From an uncultured Collinsella sp. (GTDB lineage Bacteria; Actinomycetota; Coriobacteriia; Coriobacteriales; Coriobacteriaceae): a stretch of 33,649 bases of DNA. Of the stretch, positions 9,128 through 17,268 are shown in pieces. The first letter of the stretch is position 1; every line of letters starts with the position of its first letter. The stretch is from contig CAUGTZ010000025.1 of NCBI GenBank assembly GCA_959602645.1, positions 1-33,649 of the forward strand, read 5' to 3'. A program made the position numbers and the translations under genes. Under the pieces are notes generated by a model, which searched no databases, was not told the origin of the DNA, and worked only from the letters and a program-made list of their open reading frames with translations.

Positions 9128-9718
9128 CTAACTGACAGTACTGTAAACACGCGAATCGATAAACTCCCTCGATCCGTTATTAGAGAGTTTCTTTGCGGGA
9201 ACTCCACCCCAAGTTGTATTTGGCTCCAAAATATCCTTCACTACGACAGCATTCGCAGCAATTGAAACACCGTCGGCAACGGTAATACCGCCAATTAGCT
9301 TTGCTCCAGTTCCAATGAACACGTTATTGCCAACCATTGGCGAAAGACTGTTGCCCCCGGTCGCCCCAAGATTCACACACTCCTGTATACGACAGTTTCG
9401 ACCAACCTTTGAATGAGCGTTAACGACAATTGTTCCGTAATGAGCAATCGATAGTCCTTTATCGAAAACATTAATTGGAATAGAGAATCCAAGCCTTATA
9501 GCGCGCTTAGCAAGAAGGTGCCTACTGATCAGAAATTTCACAGCGTTAAAAGGATTTCTCAGACACTTCCCCGAGTACCAATACCATTCAGTCTTTCGCA
9601 AACGAATCTGATATTTCCACACATCGTCACCGAAGAATCCTGGGCGAGACCTCGTCTGATGTAAAGCAAGCCTATCGCACTCGAGAAACTCATTGAGTTC
9701 TTGTTTAGATGTAATCAT
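9128..9718 (-). CDS. Serine acetyltransferase-like (CysE/WcaB type) acyltransferase
   Basis: A 196-residue left-handed beta-helix acyltransferase. Hexapeptide turns run from about residue 85 to 175, with probable catalytic H93 in SIAHYGTIVV and the GATGGNSLSP loop seen in serine acetyltransferases and colanic-acid acetyltransferases. The C-terminal GGVPAKKL is typical of the fold. The full N-terminal SAT helical domain is reduced, so O-acetylation of the polysaccharide is more likely than cysteine biosynthesis. Its ATG overlaps the stop of the upstream acyltransferase as ATGA. Confidence 0.82.
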   Translation of the reverse strand: MITSKQELNEFLECDRLALHQTRSRPGFFGDDVWKYQIRLRKTEWYWYSGKCLRNPFNAVKFLISRHLLAKRAIRLGFSIPINVFDKGLSIAHYGTIVVNAHSKVGRNCRIQECVNLGATGGNSLSPMVGNNVFIGTGAKLIGGITVADGVSIAANAVVVKDILEPNTTWGGVPAKKLSNNGSREFIDSRVYSTVS

Positions 9719-10245
9719 TTTTCACCAGACTCGCGAATCTCTCGTTCAACGGCAGCGCGTTTCTCCGACCAGGCCATCATCTTGGTATGCAAAAAAGACC
9801 CTTCACACTTTCTTCGATACTCCTCCACGCTCTCAATAACTCTCGCAGGCACACCCACCGCCACAGAATTGTCAGGGATGTCATGGGTAACAACTGCACC
9901 AGCACCGACAATGCAGTTTTTACCGATAGTGACCCCCGGCATGATTGTCGCATTGAGACCTATATGGCAGTTATCGCCAATCTTCACCCTAGAAAAGCAA
10001 TCGATGTCGGATAACTCCGGATATAGGTGGCGAAGAACCCATACACCACCATCATGCGTCGTGATATTCACGCCGCGCGTAATACGAACGTTGTTACCGA
10101 TCTCGACCAGATAAGGCTCTGACCCAAATTCATATCCGTTGAGAATTTCACATCCTTCACCGATAACAAGGCCACGCTTTTTTAGTTTTTCAAGTTTCTT
10201 CTTGCTGGGCATTAACTTCCAAGCAATATTCGACACGATAGACAT
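9715..10245 (-). CDS. Hexapeptide-repeat acyltransferase (maltose acetyltransferase-like)
   Basis: A 176-residue left-handed beta-helix O-acetyltransferase. H64 in NITTHDGG is the likely catalytic histidine, followed by repeats such as VKIGDNCHIGLNATIMPGV and the C-terminal AVGVPARVI. This arrangement is common in O-antigen and capsule loci, where the enzyme acetylates a sugar hydroxyl using acetyl-CoA. AGGGTG upstream of the ATG fits. It follows the flippase by 9 bases and overlaps the next acyltransferase by 4. Acceptor sugar unknown. Confidence 0.85.
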   Translation of the reverse strand: MSIVSNIAWKLMPSKKKLEKLKKRGLVIGEGCEILNGYEFGSEPYLVEIGNNVRITRGVNITTHDGGVWVLRHLYPELSDIDCFSRVKIGDNCHIGLNATIMPGVTIGKNCIVGAGAVVTHDIPDNSVAVGVPARVIESVEEYRRKCEGSFLHTKMMAWSEKRAAVEREIRESGEK

Positions 10246-10254
10246 AAATTCACC

Positions 10255-11586
10255 CTATCCGAGGTCTGCCAGCCTCATCTTCACGATCCGTACCTTGGTT
10301 AAATTGGTGGACAAATACTGGAGCGCTGAAGCGAGAACAATTGCATAAACACCGAGATAGCGAACCAGCGCAAAAGCAACACCAAGATAGACAGCATTGG
10401 AGACAAGACTGACCATGCTGTCCTCTTTGGCAAGTCCAAGAGAGAAGAAATACGGATGAAGGGCAACATACATCAGCGCATAGAAATGTACCGCGAGCAA
10501 TATAAGAAACAGCGGAAGATTTGCAGCATAGACGTGCCCAAAGAGAACATTGAATAGCGGGTAGCCTAGCAATGATGCTCCGATCAAGCAAGCAACCATA
10601 ACCATGCAAATGGCATTTCTAATCTTGAGGACAACATCAAACGCCTTCCTTTGTTCTCCCTCCGAGACAAGTTCAGACATTTGAGGCATGATAGCGGTCG
10701 AGATGGGGTTAGTTAACAGCGAAAAAACTTGTAACGCCTGCTTAAAAACCTTATAGACTGCGACCATCTCAACAGAAACCGCAGAAATAATGAATACATC
10801 GAGGTACTTTACAGGAACATCGACAGTTGTACCCAGGTTTGACCAGAGGCAAAATGAAACAAATTCGCGATCGCGACAGGAGAGTGGTGCAAGCAAAATT
10901 CTTCTAAGCCCAAACCTACGGTGCAAGAAAAATAATGCCAAGAAAAGCAAAGAAACATGGTTGGCAATATCCGTCGCAACGTAAACAACCACATACCCAA
11001 TCATCGTGTGCTCTATTGGTAAAAAGCAGTAACCGCCAACCACTAGAAGCTTTAACACAGCAAGAGCAATGCTGTTAATTGCCGTCCATTGGAACTTGTC
11101 AAATAGGCGAAGAATGCCAATCGAAGAGCCCTCAATATGAAAAACGATCTCAAGGGAGAATATATAGGCAGCCAGTCTGACCTCGGAGCCCCAGCCCATC
11201 AGGTCGCAGACGAATGTAAGGACAAGAAGACCAAGAACCGTTCCAGCCACTGCAGTAGCAACGTCCATCAAAATGCCAAGCTTCAGGTCAGCGAACAGTC
11301 GCTCGTCCTCCTTCTTTGACTTTGCGTCGGCACCAAACTTAATTATTGCTTGCCATGACTGGAAGTTCACGAGTGCATCAACGACGGTCATATACTGTTG
11401 TCCAAGAACGAAAAACGCATATTGAGTGACGCCAAGCGATTGCACGAGAATCGAAAGGGTAATAATCCCTATCGCTTGTGCCCCACTAGTTCCTAGTAGC
11501 GCTGTTGCAGCGTTCCTGAACAGGCGAGCCCAGAAGCCCTCGCCCCGCACCTTTCGCTTGATCCCTCTAAGGTCCAACTTCTTCAA
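10255..11586 (-). CDS. Oligosaccharide flippase (Wzx-like, MATE/MOP superfamily)
   Basis: A 443-residue membrane protein with about 12 hydrophobic segments, opening with a basic cytoplasmic stretch and the GTSGAQAIGIITLSILVQSLG helix typical of polysaccharide flippases. It should move lipid-linked repeat units to the outer face of the membrane for the Wzy-like polymerase. It starts at TTG (11586), with AGGAG six bases upstream, overlapping the deacetylase stop as TTGA. Composition is more AT-rich than the upstream glycosyltransferases. Confidence 0.85.
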   Translation of the reverse strand: MKKLDLRGIKRKVRGEGFWARLFRNAATALLGTSGAQAIGIITLSILVQSLGVTQYAFFVLGQQYMTVVDALVNFQSWQAIIKFGADAKSKKEDERLFADLKLGILMDVATAVAGTVLGLLVLTFVCDLMGWGSEVRLAAYIFSLEIVFHIEGSSIGILRLFDKFQWTAINSIALAVLKLLVVGGYCFLPIEHTMIGYVVVYVATDIANHVSLLFLALFFLHRRFGLRRILLAPLSCRDREFVSFCLWSNLGTTVDVPVKYLDVFIISAVSVEMVAVYKVFKQALQVFSLLTNPISTAIMPQMSELVSEGEQRKAFDVVLKIRNAICMVMVACLIGASLLGYPLFNVLFGHVYAANLPLFLILLAVHFYALMYVALHPYFFSLGLAKEDSMVSLVSNAVYLGVAFALVRYLGVYAIVLASALQYLSTNLTKVRIVKMRLADLG

Positions 11587-12530
11587 TCCGTTCTCCTACA
11601 TATGTAGTAATCCTTAGCAAACGCAGTCAATCCCTGACCCTTGAAGCCTAGCTCTGCGGCATGAGAGAAAGCCTTCTCGATGACACCAAACAGGTCGTCG
11701 ACAGAATTCTCGTCCGGGAAATTTGGGCTCCCCCCGGGCATGAGCTCCGAGGAGTGGATCATGAACATCGCATACGTGTCGGCTGACGAGTCGACATCGT
11801 CTAGAAGACCGCGCAGAGCGCTCGCCGAAGGATTCTTGGGTGGTCTCAACCACTGCCACTGACCCTTAACAAGCCGTTTACCTTGGCGAAGCACATCCTT
11901 CGGCTCATGAAGGGCATCGAAGGCGAACCGGTGAGTCCTCCTGATCGTCATTGGCACCTCAAGAAGCCCGGAATACAGCTCGAAAGGATGCTCGGGTGAC
12001 TGCGAGTAATCGCTACCAGGGAGGCCCGTCTGCCCCGGCGCCATAGTCCAGTCCATATGCGGGGTCACGGAACAGTCGACAATGAAACCCTTCTTCGCGA
12101 GGAGGGCCGCGTACCTTTCATCGAGCGCCCAGCGCCCGCTCCTATGGGAGGTCACGGGAGCTTCGAAACGATTGCGGAGCGACTCGAGCAGAGTGTCGAA
12201 CTTGGCCTCCATCTGCTCCTCGGGATACTCGATGAGGTAGGCGCGCTGATCGGTCTTTTCCTCGAGTGGAAACTCCGGCGGGTTGTTCCAGGCATGCAAA
12301 TGCATGCCGATCTCGCATTTACCTGAGTCGTTCTTAGGCTTCATGTACCTCACGAAGCGATCGTCTTGGCACATCTCCCAGTTGGTAAGCCAGGTGGGCA
12401 CAAAACCGTAATTCTCGGCAAGCTCTTGGAATCTCGGTAGGAACAGAGTGTTCTCGGTCGAGATGCCGTTCGAGACATCCCACTGGTTGTCCGCCTCAGT
12501 GTCTATGGTTATGAGCAGCTTCTTAGCCAT
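11583..12530 (-). CDS. Polysaccharide deacetylase-like protein (NodB-type fold)
   Basis: A 315-residue protein beginning LLITIDTEADNQW. The DTE at residues 10-12, the HLH of GMHLHAW (77-79) and SHRSGRW (128-134) match the metal-binding and catalytic positions of carbohydrate esterase 4-like deacetylases, especially the variant found in O-antigen loci (WbmS-like). No signal peptide is seen, so it may act in the cytoplasm on a lipid-linked or nucleotide-linked sugar. It overlaps the flippase gene by 4 bases. Whether it removes acetyl or another acyl group is not visible. Confidence 0.75.
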   Translation of the reverse strand: MAKKLLITIDTEADNQWDVSNGISTENTLFLPRFQELAENYGFVPTWLTNWEMCQDDRFVRYMKPKNDSGKCEIGMHLHAWNNPPEFPLEEKTDQRAYLIEYPEEQMEAKFDTLLESLRNRFEAPVTSHRSGRWALDERYAALLAKKGFIVDCSVTPHMDWTMAPGQTGLPGSDYSQSPEHPFELYSGLLEVPMTIRRTHRFAFDALHEPKDVLRQGKRLVKGQWQWLRPPKNPSASALRGLLDDVDSSADTYAMFMIHSSELMPGGSPNFPDENSVDDLFGVIEKAFSHAAELGFKGQGLTAFAKDYYICRRTD

Positions 12531-12533
12531 TTC

Positions 12534-13697
12534 CTATCCTTTCAACGACTCGAGGAACCGGTCCGCCTGCGCGCCGACCAGGTATCCCCGTGCAGCCTCG
12601 ACGGCGGCGTCCCCCATCGACCTTCTAAGCCTCTCGTCGCCGAGAATCTCCATAGTGCGCTCGGCAAGGGACTCCACGTCCCCGTTGGGAACGATGAGGC
12701 CGTCCACCGGGTCATCAATGAGCGAGCAGGGGCCGTCGTTCTCAAAGGCAACGCAGGGGACGCCGTGCGACATCGCCTCCAGGATGGACAGCCCAAACCC
12801 CTCCCAGCGAGACGGGGAGATGAGGACGGTCGCCTGTTCGTAATAACGCTCAGCGTCGGTGACGAAGCCCTTGAGCTCCATTTTGAACGGTAGCCTAGCG
12901 TCCTCTAACCATTCCTCAAGGCTCGGGAGGTAAGGGCCGTCTCCCACAACGAGGAATTCTCCGGCAAAACCTCTCACCGCGAGCGCCTCCGCGATGCGCG
13001 GGATGTAGTCGGCGCCTTTGGAGCCGGGATCAAGACGACCGCAGTAAAGCACGCAGTTCTCCGCGTAGCCTCTCGTGCCCATATTCACGATAGAATTGGG
13101 AAGGACAATCGCCGAATGCCCGGTGTGTAGCTCATAGACTTCCTTGCTCTGCTCGGTAAGTACGAAATTCACCTTGCAGCGCCTGAGCGCAAATGCATAG
13201 AGGCAGTCTTGACCGTAAAAGCCCCTGCCGCTCTGATTGAAATAGCCGTCATAGGTGCTGTGCTGCCAGCCGCAGACATCGATGCTCAAGCCGTCGCAGG
13301 CATACACCGCAACGATAGTATGAAGCGGATCACAACCGACAACCACGTCGAAACGGCCCTCTTTTAGAGCCTCGTGCACAGCCGCAAGGGACTTTTTATC
13401 AATTACTGAGCCACCGAGACTGTGCTCGTGACAAATTGGCTTCAATAAACCGGAATGTCGCCTGACCTTAGAAACGAGCTTGCCAAGCGGCTTGGAAGCC
13501 CCTTTGATGCCGACGGGCAGGATCGAAACATCAGAGCTCAAGCCATAGGGATTCTCGCCCAGCTCGGGGGTATCCATGAGAACAGAGACATCCACACCGC
13601 GCGAAACGAGCTCGTTGGCCAACAGCGCGACAGCCCTCTGAAGCCCACCAAGACCGGCGAGCGATTGGCAGACAAAGCAAATGCGCAAATCACTCAC
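12534..13697 (-). CDS. GT4-family glycosyltransferase
   Basis: About 387 residues of GT-B fold, starting MSDLRICFVCQSLAGLGGLQRAV. The C-terminal nucleotide-sugar domain has VLYCGRLDPGSKG and the E-x7-E motif in SRWEGFGLSILEAMSHGVP. It adds a sugar to the growing lipid-linked repeat unit. I prefer the GTG at 13697, which overlaps the polymerase stop by 8 bases, over the ATG at 13769, whose extra 24 residues precede the conserved first strand and overlap that gene. Donor and acceptor unknown. Confidence 0.85.
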   Translation of the reverse strand: MSDLRICFVCQSLAGLGGLQRAVALLANELVSRGVDVSVLMDTPELGENPYGLSSDVSILPVGIKGASKPLGKLVSKVRRHSGLLKPICHEHSLGGSVIDKKSLAAVHEALKEGRFDVVVGCDPLHTIVAVYACDGLSIDVCGWQHSTYDGYFNQSGRGFYGQDCLYAFALRRCKVNFVLTEQSKEVYELHTGHSAIVLPNSIVNMGTRGYAENCVLYCGRLDPGSKGADYIPRIAEALAVRGFAGEFLVVGDGPYLPSLEEWLEDARLPFKMELKGFVTDAERYYEQATVLISPSRWEGFGLSILEAMSHGVPCVAFENDGPCSLIDDPVDGLIVPNGDVESLAERTMEILGDERLRRSMGDAAVEAARGYLVGAQADRFLESLKG

Positions 13698-14940
13698 CCG
13701 GTTCAGTGCTTCGCGAAACCTGAAGATATGCCAAATATCGAGCTGCCCCGATAAAAAGCCAAGCGACAATTACACATTGCAACATTCCGTCCTGGGTCGA
13801 ACAAATTGATGAATAGGTATTGACATGAACAAAATACAAAGCAAGAAGACCACAAGGAACGGCACCGAGGCTTCTAAACGTCTGCATAAGTGGCAACAAA
13901 AATAAGTAGATCCCCAGCAAAACGGCAAAAGCAATCCCATAACTGAAAGCAAATCTGAGAAGAGGGTATTCCAGTGCAATAACTAATAAGCCATTAGAAT
14001 AGTCAAACTCATGACCAGCAAACCATTCATAACGAATAATGCCCGCAGCAATCAACTGGTCAAGTTGAATATTGCGCGATGAAGTCATGTCTCCTGTTTT
14101 GATACCGATCATTATTCGATCAATCATAGTGTCGAATAAGCCAGCTAAGTAAAACGCAAACAAACCAAAAATAATAACAATGCAGTATTTAATGTTGTCC
14201 GCATTTGAATACGCAAGGATAAACATGCAAAGCAGACAAACCATCGCCGAGCGACTTCCGGTAAGAAGGACAACGGCGGCCGTGATAAGAGTAACGAGAA
14301 CCTGATTGACCCTGATTCCCATTGCTCTGTTAGCAATATGGCTCAAGGCAAAATATAACAGTGCGACTTCAGCAGTTAGGAGACTGTGACCCATGATTGA
14401 GACAAGGCGACCTGAAGAACTCATGCTAACAAGACTGGCTGAGCCATAAAATGCAGTGAAGGTTTTCGATACAGCAGAACCGCTCACAACATCGCACGCA
14501 GCGCATGCGACGATAATAACCATAACGACATTTAAGACCCTCATAAACCCCTCAAAAAAAGACGGGAAGATGGTCTCCGGAATAACAATCAATAGAAGAA
14601 CCAGAGGAAAGAGACAAGAGATGAGATAAGAGATAGACATCCCAGTTGAGAAAGCAAGAAAGACCAGACCAGCAAACAATACGAAACGGACCACGCTAAC
14701 GCTTCGAGACATTGAGTACTTATGACCAAGCATGTATAGAAGAAGCCAAGCGACAGACAGCAACACAAGAGGATTAAGGGCCCAGACCGCCTCGCTACCA
14801 GGGATAATTCTATGCCTCAAAACATAAGGAGTGGCAAACAAACCAAGAGCAATGAATATGCCAGCCCTTCTGCCGACCGCCTCGTCCTGTTCAATAGGGC
14901 GTCGATTATTTCTTGAAAAAACGAGGTTATCTACATTCAC
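13690..14940 (-). CDS. O-antigen/capsule polymerase (Wzy-like)
   Basis: About 416 residues, mostly membrane, with ten or more hydrophobic segments, the LLTGSRSAMVCLL stretch that is common in Wzy polymerases, and a larger loop after about residue 270 (IKTGDMTSSRNIQLDQL). It should join flipped repeat units. A TTG at 14946 is possible, but GAGGTG sits 7 bases before the GTG at 14940, which decides the start. The gene is markedly AT-rich against its neighbours, as is usual for Wzy genes exchanged between loci. It overlaps the upstream glycosyltransferase by 14 bases. Confidence 0.85.
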   Translation of the reverse strand: MNVDNLVFSRNNRRPIEQDEAVGRRAGIFIALGLFATPYVLRHRIIPGSEAVWALNPLVLLSVAWLLLYMLGHKYSMSRSVSVVRFVLFAGLVFLAFSTGMSISYLISCLFPLVLLLIVIPETIFPSFFEGFMRVLNVVMVIIVACAACDVVSGSAVSKTFTAFYGSASLVSMSSSGRLVSIMGHSLLTAEVALLYFALSHIANRAMGIRVNQVLVTLITAAVVLLTGSRSAMVCLLCMFILAYSNADNIKYCIVIIFGLFAFYLAGLFDTMIDRIMIGIKTGDMTSSRNIQLDQLIAAGIIRYEWFAGHEFDYSNGLLVIALEYPLLRFAFSYGIAFAVLLGIYLFLLPLMQTFRSLGAVPCGLLALYFVHVNTYSSICSTQDGMLQCVIVAWLFIGAARYLAYLQVSRSTEPGE

Positions 14941-16000
14941 CCACAATCACCTCACTCCACATATCGGCAATAGCATTAGCAGAAAGTAACTCCCTCACAC
15001 CAGCAGCGTTTGCCCCTAGGCGATAAGCGAGGTCATTATCATCCGCTACGCGTGTCATCGTTACAGCAAGCTCATGTTCGTCGCCAACAGGAACCAGTAT
15101 TCCGTTTTCGCCGTCATGAATCACCATGCGCGCACCGCCGCAGGGGCAGTCGGTACAAATACACGGAAGGCCAATTGCCATGGCCTCAAGCATGGAGTTG
15201 GAGAGTCCCTCATAATCGCTGGGCAGGACAAACAACCCGGCATCGCGCACCACATCGTGCACGTCCTGACGCCCGGGGTTGATGGAGACGACATTCGCAA
15301 TGTCCAGTTCTTCCGCGAGTGCGACGAGCGAATCGCGCTCCGTGCCGTCGCCATAGACCTCGAGTGTCCAATCATCATGAGAAGCAAAGAACTCCGCGAA
15401 GGCGCGAAGCAGCATACCTAGATTCTTCTGCTTCTCCAAACGGCAGAAGCAGGCGACCAAATGCCGGCGCTCTCCGCAAAAAGGTTCAGGCAAATTGTCC
15501 TTTACTGGATTGAGGATCACGGTCTTCGCAACCTTATCCGAGAAATACGCCGCCGCATCGTCGGTTTGGCAGACCAACATATCCGCATGGCGGTAGAGCC
15601 TCTCGCGAAGCCAATTGGTCTTTTTACCACTGCCTACACGCGCCGGATCGTTGCGCTCCGAGATTACTAAGCGATTGGGCAGCCCAGCGAGTGCAATGAT
15701 GGTCTGCATGTTCACGAAGTACTCGAACGCCACGAAACATGCATAGGGGTTATGTTTGGCAATACCACGCAGCCAGGAGATGCGATTCACCTTGGAATGC
15801 CCGCCGGAACCCTGAGGCCCATACTCCTTTTGGACCCCATCTACGACCGGATATTCACCCTCATAATTGTTGTACACGGCGATGCCAACACGCTTACCGC
15901 GACGGGTGAACTCTGCCGCTAGGACGCAGATGACACGAGCAGCGCCCCCGTTTGCGAGGGCGTTGCTCACGAAGATAATGTCTCGATTCTCTAATATCAC
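14927..16000 (-). CDS. GT4-family glycosyltransferase
   Basis: About 357 residues of GT-B fold beginning MILENRDIIFVSNALANGGAA, with VACFCRLEKQKN at the start of the second domain and the E-x7-E motif in SDYEGLSNSMLEAMAIGLP. It adds one sugar of the repeat unit. I chose the GTG at 16000 (AAGGGG four bases upstream, 16 bases after the DUF1919 stop). The longer frame from 16030 would overlap that gene and adds non-conserved residues. A Cys-rich loop (CICTDCPCGGA) follows the E-x7-E motif, as seen in several GT4 enzymes. Confidence 0.87.
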   Translation of the reverse strand: MILENRDIIFVSNALANGGAARVICVLAAEFTRRGKRVGIAVYNNYEGEYPVVDGVQKEYGPQGSGGHSKVNRISWLRGIAKHNPYACFVAFEYFVNMQTIIALAGLPNRLVISERNDPARVGSGKKTNWLRERLYRHADMLVCQTDDAAAYFSDKVAKTVILNPVKDNLPEPFCGERRHLVACFCRLEKQKNLGMLLRAFAEFFASHDDWTLEVYGDGTERDSLVALAEELDIANVVSINPGRQDVHDVVRDAGLFVLPSDYEGLSNSMLEAMAIGLPCICTDCPCGGARMVIHDGENGILVPVGDEHELAVTMTRVADDNDLAYRLGANAAGVRELLSANAIADMWSEVIVGECR

Positions 16001-16016
16001 GATTCCCCTTGAGGTC

Positions 16017-16703
16017 CTAACAGCTGCCAAAGCAGCCGTTAATGTACTCGGTAACGTTGAACGAACGGTTCGCCCCGAAGGGCTCCCACGAAGCGGGTAT
16101 GAACTCGCAGCTCCGCGGGCAATGGATGCGCCTGCAACACTTGACGTCCGGGTGATCCTTCACCGCAAAGACGAGCTTGTGCTCGAGCGGCAGGGCGTCG
16201 AAGGCGCGCAGGTCCTCCTCGGTGGCGCCGTTCTGGTCGTTCAGTTTGAAAATCAGACGGTTGCGGTCGACGCGGCCCACGCGGCTCTCCCACTTGCGGC
16301 GGGCGGTCGCCTCGTCGTGGTGGTGGAGCATTTGGAGCTCGACGTCCCCCAGCCGCCCGATGAGGTACGTCCCCCAGTTCCCGTTGGAGCTGAGGACTTC
16401 CCTCCATTTCGACTCCTCGGGCGATATGAACTCGAGCGGCTCGGAGAGATGACGGTCAAGGTCAGCACAGAAGCGCACGAAGTCACTCGGCATGATGAAC
16501 ATGCCCACGGTCGGCGAGGCCTTGCGCATGCCGTAGCTCTCGTAGATCGTGCCACCCCAGCAGTTGTTGGAAATGATGGTGAAGCCGTCCACGTCAAGCC
16601 CCTTCGCCCTGGCCTTGCAGGTGAGGGGCAGCCACAGCCCGTTGCGAAGCTTGAGCCGAACCGTCTCGCGCTTGAGCTTCTTGAGGGGTCCCGGGAGCGC
16701 CAT
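16017..16703 (-). CDS. DUF1919 protein of polysaccharide loci
   Basis: A 228-residue soluble protein. TIISNNCWGGTIYESYG (43-59), followed by SPTVGMFIMPSDFVRFC, is the DUF1919 signature, a family found in exopolysaccharide and O-antigen loci and generally treated as a putative glycosyl- or acyl-transferase-like protein of unproven activity. Several Cys residues cluster near the C-terminus (CCRRIHCPRSC). The ATG at 16703 has GGTGG five bases upstream and sits directly after a TAG in another frame. Its first 110 bases overlap the long reading of the upstream acyltransferase. Confidence 0.8.
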   Translation of the reverse strand: MALPGPLKKLKRETVRLKLRNGLWLPLTCKARAKGLDVDGFTIISNNCWGGTIYESYGMRKASPTVGMFIMPSDFVRFCADLDRHLSEPLEFISPEESKWREVLSSNGNWGTYLIGRLGDVELQMLHHHDEATARRKWESRVGRVDRNRLIFKLNDQNGATEEDLRAFDALPLEHKLVFAVKDHPDVKCCRRIHCPRSCEFIPASWEPFGANRSFNVTEYINGCFGSC

Positions 16704-17268
16704 CTACGCCACCGCCCTCTGGGAAGGTCCGCCGCACCAGACAGGCTGGAGCCCCGACATAGATGCCAGGCTCCTCCAGGTCCCTCGTGACGGCAGACCC
16801 CCCCCCGATGCAGATTCGGTCGGCAATATGGACGCCCTTGGTCACGAGAACGTTGGCACCAAGCCAGCAGCAATCGCCAATCTCGATAGGCGAGCTCACG
16901 AGTCCCCCGTGAACGCCCCCAGAGTCAAAGACGTGATCATGGTCGAACACACAGGCGTTGGGTCCGAACATGGTATGCCCACCCACGCATACGGAATCGG
17001 CGGCGACAACGCGACAGTTGGTATTGAAGTAGCAGCCCCCAGAGAGCTCCATGCGCGCTCCGGGCATTACCTGAAGACGGCAGAGATCGTCGATATAAAC
17101 GCCGCTCCCGAGCACCATGACACCATCGGGCGCGACATCGAGCCTCGCCGCGCGGCCAAGATATACAGGCTTGCCGCCGCGGGGCAGGAGAAGCCTAGAC
17201 CCGAGCCGAATCTTCGCGCACGCGACGCGGGCCGCGCTCGCGCACCATTTGAGGCACTTCCCCATCAT
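16594..17268 (-). CDS. Hexapeptide-repeat acyltransferase with poly-G tract
   Basis: A left-handed beta-helix acyltransferase: repeats from about residue 35, the FDHDHVF histidine-rich loop (108-114), then IGDCCWLGANVLVTKGV and IGGGSAVTRDLEEPGIYVGAPACLV (154-178). Nine consecutive G bases on the coding strand (16798-16806) encode Gly155-157, and both flanks fit the family in the same frame, so the gene reads 'on' here. After about residue 180 the frame runs 44 codons into the DUF1919 gene with no family-like sequence. The neighbouring frame would stop at a TAG immediately before the DUF1919 ATG. The natural end may therefore be near 16705, with a recent one-base change near the 3' end. It is probably an O-acetyltransferase for the polysaccharide. 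Confidence 0.8.
   Translation of the reverse strand: MMGKCLKWCASAARVACAKIRLGSRLLLPRGGKPVYLGRAARLDVAPDGVMVLGSGVYIDDLCRLQVMPGARMELSGGCYFNTNCRVVAADSVCVGGHTMFGPNACVFDHDHVFDSGGVHGGLVSSPIEIGDCCWLGANVLVTKGVHIADRICIGGGSAVTRDLEEPGIYVGAPACLVRRTFPEGGGVDGAPGTPQEAQARDGSAQASQRAVAAPHLQGQGEGA
16798..16806 (-). repeat. G9 homopolymer inside acyltransferase gene
   Basis: Nine C on the plus strand (G9 on the coding strand) in the beta-helix coding region. Long G tracts are classic slipped-strand sites; a change of one base would truncate or alter the last 70 residues. The present length keeps the frame. Confidence 0.9.
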
